From the NCBI GenBank assembly GCA_020137815.1, contig CM035350.1, positions 1,794,335-1,858,334 of the forward strand: 64,000 nt of DNA. Reading direction: 5' to 3'. Positions within the stretch are counted from its first letter, which is position 1, and each line of letters opens with the position of its first letter. The notes under the pieces are model-generated. The model had not been told where the DNA came from, did no database searches, and worked only from the letters and a program-made list of their open reading frames with translations. Positions 56,101 to 64,000 of the stretch are shown here, piece by piece. The stretch is from Hormiphora californensis (Eukaryota > Ctenophora > Tentaculata > Cydippida > Pleurobrachiidae). Position numbers and translations under genes: made by a program.

Positions 56101-57354
56101 GATATCGGGTATCCATGCCTCCAGTTTGCTGGTTATACTCTCAATCGGGTCATTAGTCTCCGCCTGTAAATCCTTTACACGCTTTGACCGGCGATGTCCC
56201 TCTCTCTTCTCCTTGTTCGTAGCTTCCTTCACTTCAGTGACCTCTGGAATGTCTTCCAGTGCAACATCCACCACAGGAGGAGGCTCAGGGGCAGTGGTGG
56301 TGGTGCCGTTTTGAGTTGGTTCATCTCCTTCATCAGCTGGATCAGTAGCAGGAAGAGCGTTGTCATCATCTCCATTAGATGTTGCTGGTGGTGGGGGTTC
56401 TTCAACCACTTCATCGCACTCCGAGGGTGCTGCAGAAACACTTGCCGACCCATTTTGAAGAACCTCCGTCAGGTTACTCTTGGAGAAGTCAACGGGGCAA
56501 AACAAGGAGAGATCTTCCTCTTTGCCCTTGATGAACAATTCACAGATGGCCTCGCCAAGATCTGCCAATGGGTTGTCTTTTGAGAGAGGTCGGAGGTAGA
56601 GAGTTGGATCACTCTTGATTGGTGAGGAGATCTTCTTGGCTTGCTGGTCCTTCATCCTCAACTCCATCGGGTATTTCATCTCCTTATCCGCACTCTCCTT
56701 CTCAGGTTGTAAATCTGCAAACCCGTTCCTCCACTTGAAATTCTTGAACAGACACGGATCCTCCGCTTCAATTTGTGACTTCACGCTCAGGGCCCTCTGA
56801 AACTCACTGTTCAGGGTTAGGGAATGTTGGACAAGATAGAGACAGGATAGATAATCACCGAGCGCATAAAGAAGGCAAATGAGAGTGTCAATGCTCGGCC
56901 AAAATCCCTGATTCAGGTTCAGACATTCCTTTAGAGAGTCAACAGCCAAGGTATAGTTTGTCATTTTTATAGCAACAGTAGCAATGTTATACCACGTTGT
57001 AATGTCTGATTTATCGGAACTCACTGCCTCTAGATAAAAGCCCAGCGCGTCATCATAATTAGAGGTACTCTCATGAACCTTTCCAAGGTTCTTGTAGATG
57101 GAGGTAAGGAGTTTCACGGCTGGATCATTAAAGAAGTCAGCTGCGGTGAAGGTTTCCTCCTCCAAGTTGAAGTAAGGGTGCAGAAGGAGTTCTTTCAAGG
57201 CCTTCTCAGCTAACTCATGGTCCTGGTTCTTGATAAGGCTGAGGGCCCGGTTATACTTCTGGAACGCATCAGACTGGACTACTTCCTTCGTTTGGGTTCG
57301 ACCCCTGTCCGCGGTACCGTCAGGGGCGGCGTTGAGCGCAGAAAACTTGATCAT
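50160..57354 (-). CDS. CABIN1: CABIN1-type HIRA-complex scaffold, essentially intronless, several frame breaks
   Basis: A near-continuous coding stretch of about 2300 codons. The start (MIKFSALNAA, TQTKEVVQSDAF) and the TPR-like region (TWYNIATVAIKMTNYTLAVD) match CABIN1 N-termini. FFGIWRIPIDTVDRPGGFF matches its most conserved C-terminal block. The tail is Pro/Ser/Thr-rich with lysine clusters (KKKGRKPKDPNKPRAPPKKR). CABIN1 works in the nuclear HIRA histone H3.3 chaperone complex and binds calcineurin and MEF2 in vertebrates. The frame breaks near 55315 (+1), 55236 (+1), 55050 (-1), 54936 (+1) and 51408 (-1, in a C run). The first two could instead be one 83-base GT-AG intron (55315-55233), but the peptide inside it resembles CABIN1. 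An acceptor CTCTCTCCTTTCAG lies 8 bases before the ATG. Confidence 0.82.
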
Positions 57355-57959
57355 GAAATGACCTGAAAGGAGAGAGGGGATTAATCTTAGTTACAAGATG
57401 TACTAATAAACAAAGTGAACACTTCTCATCACATCATCTCACTGAGCACGTACAGCTCAGAATGAGGGGTTTATGAGACATATCATGTCATCTAGCTAGT
57501 TGAAAGTAATAAAGAGAGAGAAGATGAAAAACCTTACCTAACCTCTCTAAACGAAAAGAAAAAAACTTCTCGCTTACTTTTGTTCAAGCTCCAGAGAACT
57601 CTGTCGAGCACTGTCACTGTCAGTTAACAAATCAAGTAACTTTCAAACTTCTTACCTCTCAAACACTCAGTCTATGAGTGGGGGTCTTGCTGTCAATTGA
57701 TGACTCAGGTACATAATATCCTACACAGAGAACGATAGAGAGTTAAATTGAGCGCAACAGCAAAAGGGATTGGGGAATGTGAAAGGTCAATAATGAGGGG
57801 CTGTATGAGGGGTCGCATGATATTATACTCGGAAATACAAACCTACATAAAGGGGCCTTTTGTGTAAACTGAGATTGTGTACACCATTAGCACACACACA
57901 CACACGCCGTACCAGCACCTGGTTTCTCTTGACTCTACACGTCATTCGAAATGGGGATG

Positions 57960-58032
<73 letters not shown>

Positions 58033-58101
58033 CAGAGAGAGAGAGAGAGAGAGAGAGAAAGGGAGAGAGATAGAGAAAGAGAGAGAGAAAGAGAGAGAGA
58101 T

Positions 58102-58198
<97 letters not shown>

Positions 58199-59378
58199 TT
58201 ATTACAAAAGAGTCATGATGCAAAGGTCAACACACACATGATATATACAGGCCCCCCATTGTGTATTGAATGTACCCCACCAGGGGGGGGGGCAGCATTG
58301 TACAACCCGAGAGAGGTGCAGTGTTGGTGGGTGTGTGTGTGTGTGTGTGTGGGTGTGTACCATTGTCATAATTCACCCACTCATCTCCCACTACCTCACA
58401 GGAAACATATATGCACACACACTCAGGGATGGGTTGGTAGGATTGGTAGCAGGAAGTGGAAGAGTACCAGCAGGTGGGTTTGGGAGGAAGGAAGCGGGGT
58501 GACACGAGTAATAAAACAGCTTCAATTTCGTCAAAGTATTGAAAAGGATAAACATTTTAAATTCTTACAAAAAAGGACATGAATTACAACAATGCGGGCT
58601 AAAAATTCTGTCATGCACACGTGTATTATACACGCACATTAACAGTTCAGCAAATGTTATAGCATTAGAGAGATTAGGAGAGAAAGTGAGAGTTGTTTGT
58701 GTATGAGTGGGAGAGAGTAGAACAGGGAGAGAGTAGAAGACGGAGAGAGTAGAATAGGGAGTTGTATAATGATGGAGATCTGATGTGTGTTGTCGAATGG
58801 AGAACGTCGTGAGTCAGAACTCAGAAAAGAAGGAGGGAGAGGTTTGGCGACAGATTAAAAATAGAGCATCCTCTGGACACAGCTAAATAGGGGGAAGATG
58901 GAAGAAAATTGAACTTCTCATATCTTAATTTTTATGATGCTGATCCCTCTAACCAACATCCCCTTTATATACCTCCCCCGGTTCCTCGAACTGATTTTAT
59001 AGTTTGGAATACACCGTGTCACTAGTCATGGAGAGATGTTGGAGAGAGGAAGGAAGGAAAAGGGAGGGTTTTGAGGAAGATATGAGTCTAGACAATGCGT
59101 GATGTACACATGAATCATTGCATGCACGTGGAGTGTGGACAAAAAGTCGTGTACTATGTACTGTGTAGCAACAATTTTACACGTAAAACATTCAACCCTT
59201 TCGCATAAAACTTGGAGTTCCCAAACAAAACCAATCTAAAACACAGAAATTAATAATTTAGCTACGCCTTTAAAAATCTGTCATCAAAATTCGCATTACA
59301 TAACACGCGTATCATAACTAACTACAATAATTAAAACATGCACCCAAAATGTCTCGTTATATCTCTGACCTCCACACC
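57355..59378. other. Spacer between GPC1 stop and CABIN1 start
   Basis: No coding exon recognised. It holds a GA microsatellite (57964-58195), a G run near 58284 and a GT run near 58335. The part next to 57361 has the 3' splice consensus used by the CABIN1 first coding exon. Confidence 0.6.
57964..58195. repeat. GA microsatellite
   Basis: About 230 bases of GA repeat with a few substitutions, the longest in the window. Confidence 0.97.
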
Positions 59379-60732
59379 TCACTCGTTCTTCTTGCTCTCG
59401 GACCTGCTGCTCTGTTTCTGGGCGGCCATACTCATTCTAAAGATATCAAAGTAGTAGCATGCCCCATTCCAGGTGATAAAGACGAGGAGGAGAACCAGGG
59501 CACACACGTTGATCCAATAGTACCGGTACGCTAGAAGGGTGAAGGAAGACATGAGGATACACAAGATCCAATTCATCCCCACAAACACAATGTAGGGTGG
59601 ATTAGGACCAAACATCTTCTTGACACTTTTCTTAGCTCGGAGGATACCGGAATGATGTTACAATATGCTCCTCCGGCTGCAGGATCACATTCACCAGTAC
59701 AGTGTAGAGGACTGGTGTGGGTTACCATGACAATACAGGGAGCTAGGAGATTCCAGACCAGGGAGGGAGGGTTGGCAGTCTCCGGGAAATGAGGAGTGCC
59801 AGAATCGGGAACTTTCCTCCGGGAACCAGCGTATGCCAAAGGTGAAGGAGCACGGGAACGGTGTGAATGTAGGTTGATGTCATCTTATCCACGCTGTGAA
59901 AGACGAGTGAGTTACGGAAGGAGAATGCCCCGAGGAAGAGCATTCCGTGTGCGATAGAGAACTGGAGGGCGCACAACTCAGGGGAGGAGGGCCTGAACCA
60001 GAGAATTAGTGATATGATCAGGTTACCAAAGTAGCAGAAATCCAGGCAGAAATACTGGAACTGGCACTGCCAGTACGTCACGATCCTCCACGCGATCAGA
60101 GTTGGGCAGGTCAGGGCGTAGTACCAGGGGAGGAGCCACTGTCCTGCACACGTGGCAAAGGTCTTTAGAACGAGTGTCAGGACACTCTTCGTAAAGATCA
60201 CTTTCTGTCGATAATCCTCGGTGGGCTCCAGTGTTTTCAGCCGTTTTAGTCGACGGTAAGTTTTACGTTGTAGAGAATGGATCTTTTCTTTTCCAGCGTC
60301 CAGCTTCTCCCTGCTTTTCTCACGCAGTCGTTCCTTTTGCTCAATCACAGCCTCCCTCATCCTCTCCTTCTTTCTCTCCAACTCTACCTTCATGCTCTCT
60401 TTCCGACGTTGTAACTCCTCGGTAACCTCAGCGCTCCTTCGTTCTACCACCGCCTTGAGACCTCCCACAAAGCGATACACGTCTTGGTAGTATGCATAAT
60501 CTTCAGGATCCGCTACCTCTGTGTCAGAGCTGGGCGAGGATCCAGGATCATCGCTCCTACAGCCGTCCTCCTGGCCACCCTGGTCACTGTAATCCAGGTC
60601 CATGGATGTTGTGAAGAGGTAGTCTCCGTCAGAGGAGTCCATGGAGTCAGCACGGTATCGTGGGGTAGAGTCCGCTGAGTCAACCCTGACCCGGGGGATA
60701 GTTGGGGGGTCCCCTCCTTCCTCGGATGCCAT
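59379..60732 (-). CDS. Glycerophosphocholine acyltransferase GPC1-type membrane protein, frame breaks near the end
   Basis: The N-terminal 90 residues are acidic and Ser-rich, followed by a long charged helix (RRKESMKVELERKKERMREA). The membrane core matches the GPC1/DUF2838 family: YFCLDFCYFGNLIISLILWF, SSPELCALQFSIAHG, SFRNSLVFHSVDKMTSTYIH. The C-terminal segment ending WNGACYYFDIF is also typical. In yeast and plants this enzyme acylates glycerophosphocholine to lyso-PC in the ER. The coding frame is disrupted between 59840 and 59640; the best match needs several +1 changes (about 59835, 59790, 59718, 59650). The acceptor TTTTCTCTCTAG touches the ATG. Family call is from recognisable motifs; enzyme activity is inferred. 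Confidence 0.75.
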
Positions 60733-61018
60733 CTAGAGAGAAAACAAAGGATGGAGATATTATATAATGTCAGGTTTACACATGCAATGTGGCCTATACA
60801 CTGGAAGAACTCCAGAAAAAACACGATATATCACTTGATATAATGTATGGCAATCAAACACAATCTGGCATACCCGAAAACAATAAAATAATATATTGGC
60901 AACTTACAAAAAAATATCTCAATGCACCCTTGATCTGTAAAACTCTCCAGCAGCCCAGCTCTCTATAAACTCTACCTTCAAGCAGCAGCAGCAGCAGCTT
61001 TCTAAATTCTATAAAACT

Positions 61019-62393
61019 CTAATTTCCACCACCAGCAGCAGCAGCTTTTCTAGCCTCCCTCTCATCTCTCTCCTCCGTCATTCTCCTCTGCTTCTCCTTA
61101 TAACGGTCCTCCTCTTCATTCATCATCTGGATGATGGACTGGAGGCTCGTCACGGGGATCCCAAACTCATCAACCTCACCCAGGACCATACAGAAGAGGG
61201 CACTCTCAACGGTGAACTTGTACTCACAAACAGCCGGCTCCTCCAAGTACATGGTCAGCATGTTCATGTGGGTCCCAGATCTCATCGAGCACCTCAACCG
61301 CACCTGGACACGCCGGGGCAGGCCCGTTTGGTCGCATATCTCCCCGTTAAAGAAGTAGAGATCCGTGAAGAGGACGGAGGTGCGTTTTTGGTCAATCAGA
61401 TTGTTTTCACGGACATGATCAATGTGCATCTTCTCATCCCACAGTCCCAGCAAGATTTCCCTTCGTCCCTTCTTCTTATCCACATGGTACTGTTTGATAC
61501 TTTTGTTGTAGCAAAACTCATACTTCCACCATCCCGCACCACCGTCCGCACACTGTGTTCCGGACAGGAAGAAGGTCACAAATGAAATTCCCATTGGCCA
61601 TTCCGACTTTTTAATCTCCTTTCCGGCGTTATTCCGGGTTTGTTTCGGGTTGGATTCTACCTTGCTGGTGAGGTGAGGAGCAGTGTAACTATCGAACAGG
61701 GTCTGGCTCCTCTTGTTCTGGATCTCATCGTAAGCGACTGGTTTGGCCCACTTCTTCCCATCTTGTGAGAGACAGTAGATGTGGTTTATGGGGTCTTCCC
61801 TGACCCTATACAACTTGTTGCTACATAACAGGCTTGTATACACAATCACCTCATATGCACACGTAGATTTCTCCTTGACACTGACTATTGAGGTTTGGAA
61901 GTCCGGCATACACAAATAGAACACTGTCGTTTCCCGCTTCGTACCCGGGATGAGATCGCATGCTGTACCCTCTGTGTATTTAACGGAGTAGTAGGGACGC
62001 AGAGCACCAGCGTGGTTGATAGTGGGAATGTTACTGCCCTCAACCTCATTCATCTCAGGGTAGGATTGGGCTGTTATGTTACCCAGGAAGTACTGCTGTT
62101 TGAGCAAAACCTTCCGGTCCTTAGGATCTCGCTCTTCGTGGAATTGCTTCACGTAGCTCCCGTGGCAAACCTCATAAACCCAGTAGGAATCTACTCGGTA
62201 GGAACATGCCTTTTCCCCCTCTAAAAGACCTGATAATCTCACGGGCAGATGAAGTTGAACTCCCAATAGAGGGTACTTCCTGTTCGATCGGTTTTGGAAG
62301 CTGACAAACATATTCTTCATTGTTAGCAGTACGCATTTTTAATCTGCGTTTTATCGCTACTGAAATCGTTAATAGGATCGCCCCATACCACAT
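61019..62393 (-). CDS. ERLEC1: ERLEC1/XTP3-B ER lectin (two MRH domains), one +1 frame break
   Basis: Two PRKCSH/MRH domains. The first has CSYRVDSYWVYEVCHG, then CAYEVIVYTSLLCS; the second has GGAGWWKYEFCYNKSIKQYH, GEICDQTG and CEYKFTVESALFC. ERLEC1 recognises trimmed N-glycans on misfolded proteins and hands them to the HRD1-SEL1L ERAD complex in the ER lumen. The likely start is ATG at 62393 (MWYGAILLTISVA, a signal peptide); an in-frame TTG upstream is less likely. A +1 break near 62230 separates the N-terminal 60 codons from the rest. The C-terminal end is a charged helix with Ala/Gly and no KDEL. The gene lies 74 bases after the DPH4 stop, with a strong acceptor (CCTTGGCACCTTTGCAG) between them. 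Confidence 0.88.
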
Positions 62394-62426
62394 CAAAATG
62401 GATTGAATCGTCAAAACTATCGAAGG

Positions 62427-62460
62427 CTGCAAAGGTGCCAAGGAGAACAGAAAGAAAGAA
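62427..62460 (-). promoter_or_regulatory. Strong 3' splice acceptor between DPH4 and ERLEC1
   Basis: On the minus strand a CT-rich tract (TTTCTTTCTGTTCTCC) runs to CACCTTTGCAG, ending at 62427. It is about 40 bases after the DPH4 stop and 33 bases before the ERLEC1 ATG. No donor belonging to ERLEC1 exists in between, so a trans-splice acceptor, or a cis intron starting inside or upstream of DPH4, is implied. Confidence 0.6.
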
Positions 62461-62467
62461 TATCATA

Positions 62468-62879
62468 TCAGGAAGGAGATGAGTACAGAACTTCAATTGT
62501 TAACGAGCAGCCAAAGCAGGTCACGTATCGTTCCAAAAGGTCTACGTCGGCCTGTGATAAAACATATTCCTCCTGGCACCTGCAACAGTAGAAATAATTT
62601 CCCTCTTCATCCCGGTCAAAGTCTCCTATAAAAACACTGTCAGTGACAGCAACAGTTTGAAGGGTATTAAAGGTAAGGCGCGAATCATAAGCCTTTCGCT
62701 TTTCTGGCGATCCCAGGATCTCCCAGGCTTTTGACACGTTGAAAAACTCGACTTCAGCGCCAGTTACTTTGTCGGGGTGACTCATTAGGGCAAGTTTATG
62801 GTACGCCTTTCTGATTAGAGTCAATGGAGGCGTCTTGAGGAACGTCTAGAATGTCATAATATGTGCATCGTTGCTCCAT
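62468..62879 (-). CDS. DNAJC24: DPH4/DNAJC24 diphthamide biosynthesis J protein, one +1 frame break
   Basis: J domain start YYDILDVPQDAS, then IRKAYHKLALMSHPDK with the HPD motif, and a C-terminal CSL zinc finger (FYCCRCQEEYVLSQADVD, CFGCSLTIEVLY). The known role is to feed electrons and iron to DPH3 and DPH1-DPH2 in diphthamide synthesis on EF2. The start MEQRC is at 62879. A +1 change near 62828 (GCC TCC then TTG ACT) is needed to join the first 17 codons to the rest. Length of about 136 residues fits the family. Confidence 0.87.
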
Positions 62880-63516
62880 TTCCCTGATTTTAAGGCGGAT
62901 TTTGTTACAAAAACTCAGATTTTCTTTTCTGAAAAAAAATCGTTGGAAAAAGGGTCAAAATTTTCTTCAAACATTATAAAAATAACCGCGCCGCGCAAAT
63001 TGCAGCGTTAAATTGTCAAAGTTTAGCCGCGGCGTGTTTATGCGTCGTGATTTAATCGAGTCGAGCGCCGCGCGGTTGGGCAAAAAAATTCGTTTCGGGC
63101 GCGACCTGCGGATCGGAAAAACGAGAGATTTTCGTTTTCGCCTTTCGGACTTCGGTCGAAACAGTCACAACCTCGAACCTGGCCAACCACCGGGAGCCAC
63201 TCGCCAGGCTTAAATGAATCTCATTGTGTATTCAATGTTAAGGACCGAGCTTACCTTTGCACGATCGAAAGTTATTACTTTTTGGAATCCGACAAGATCC
63301 AGGCCCCACCGCGAGCTGTCAGCTAAGAAACCCTCGGCTACAGCCACCAAAAAGCTTAGATATTTTAGTATTGAACTTAAGCTATTTCCCTAATCGATTT
63401 CAGATGTAGATTCGGGGCTGTTAATGATATGTATTTTATTTGATAGTTGACACTAAACTTCTAGGGGGCCGGGACTTTTCTCACATGTACCATTATTTCC
63501 ACATTTAGGCCTCAAT
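62880..63516. promoter_or_regulatory. Divergent DPH4/DDB1 promoter region
   Basis: The two genes start 637 bases apart on opposite strands. The interval is CpG-rich near 62985-63180 (GCGCCGCGC-type runs) with A/T-rich parts on both sides. A pyrimidine-rich acceptor CACATTTAG ends at 63508, 8 bases before the DDB1 ATG. Confidence 0.5.
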
Positions 63517-64000
63517 ATGACGGACATGGAGGACAATGACAAAGCCCTCAATGAACGGAAGCCCGAGGCTAAAGCAACCCCCTACATGTATGTTGTTACT
63601 GCACAGAAAGCTACCGCCACTAACGTCGCCATTACAGCTAATTTCACCGGACCAGACGATCTCAATTTAATACTGGCCAAGAACACTAAAGTTGAGATTC
63701 ACATCGTTTCCCCCGAGGGTCTTAGACACTACATGGACCTGGACATAAATGGGTGTGTGACATGCCTTCAGAGTTTTCGTCCCAAGGGAGAGAGTTGTGA
63801 TTTGGTGTTCGTTTTGACGAAACGGTATCACGTGTTTATTATTCAGTACAAGGACAAGGAACTGATAACACGAACATATGGCATGGTTGAGGATAGCATT
63901 GGTAAACCAACCGACATTGGTGGAATCGGTTTAGTGGATCCTGACTGTAAACTTATTGGTTTGAGGTTATACGAGGGCTTACTGAAGATCATACCACTAG
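63517..64000 (+). CDS. DDB1: DDB1 N-terminus (3' partial)
   Basis: An open frame of 161 codons runs to the window edge with no intron. After a divergent 20-residue leader the sequence matches DDB1 beta-propeller A: YMYVVTAQKATATNVAIT, DDLNLILAKNTKVEIHIVS, FRPKGESCDLVFVLTK, and IGGIGLVDPDCKLIGLRLYE. DDB1 is the adaptor of CUL4 ubiquitin ligases and binds receptors such as ERCC8/CSA, also encoded in this window. No frame break is seen. Start chosen at the ATG of MTDMEDNDKA, just downstream of a 3' splice consensus. Confidence 0.95.
   Translation, partial: MTDMEDNDKALNERKPEAKATPYMYVVTAQKATATNVAITANFTGPDDLNLILAKNTKVEIHIVSPEGLRHYMDLDINGCVTCLQSFRPKGESCDLVFVLTKRYHVFIIQYKDKELITRTYGMVEDSIGKPTDIGGIGLVDPDCKLIGLRLYEGLLKIIPL

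Noticed and set aside
57860-58223. Arg-Glu and Ser-Leu repeat proteins in GA/CT tracts
   Set aside because: Pure dinucleotide repeats are open in every frame and there is no surrounding coding signal. The same applies at 31900-32100, 45560-45740 and 47220-47690.

Overview
This window looks like nuclear DNA of an early-branching invertebrate animal (sponge, cnidarian, ctenophore or placozoan grade; I cannot place it further). The evidence is GT-AG intron-exon structure and animal-type genes: iodotyrosine deiodinase, LARP7, a BTB-Kelch protein, a Rho GTPase, a CABIN1-type histone chaperone scaffold, ERLEC1 and DDB1. There are also long CT/GA microsatellites, many minisatellites and several non-autonomous DNA transposons. 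No prokaryotic, viral or plasmid genes were seen.

Layout. 0-9.2 kb (+): the 3' part of a patatin-like phospholipase with a predicted death domain and a long basic tail. 10-12.6 kb (-): ERI1 exonuclease. 13.1-17.7 kb (-): iodotyrosine deiodinase. 18-22.7 kb (-): LARP7. 22.7-24.5 kb: three palindromic GC-rich foldback elements. 24.6-32.5 kb (+): TEN1, ERCC8/CSA and a BTB-BACK-Kelch gene, tightly packed. 32.5-37.5 kb: gene-free and rich in transposons. 37.5-39.8 kb (+): a secreted protein with VWC-like and ShKT domains. 40-43.3 kb (-): an atypical Rho GTPase. 43.3-48.6 kb: gene-free repeats. 48.6-62.9 kb (-): POLR3K, CABIN1, a GPC1-type acyltransferase, ERLEC1 and DPH4. 63.5 kb to the end (+): the first 161 codons of DDB1, divergent from DPH4.

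How the genes relate. Most are unrelated housekeeping genes. Two clusters look co-transcribed: TEN1-ERCC8 overlap by 4 bases (ATGA), and DPH4-ERLEC1 are about 75 bases apart with a strong 3' splice acceptor between them. Many start codons sit 0-12 bases after a 3' splice-site consensus, as in genomes with spliced-leader trans-splicing. ERCC8 and DDB1, partners in CRL4-CSA, are both present but not adjacent.

The most unusual signal is structural. In five separate genes a tandem array has amplified an exon-intron junction itself: the 3' acceptor in the patatin gene (about 29 copies) and LARP7 (7), and the 5' donor in the deiodinase (about 37), the Rho gene (17) and the Kelch gene (2). In the four arrays only one end copy restores the protein; the two Kelch donors are not distinguished this way. 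Several intron-poor genes (ERCC8, CABIN1, GPC1, ERLEC1, DPH4) carry one-base frame breaks, mostly +1; sequencing indels are the simplest explanation.
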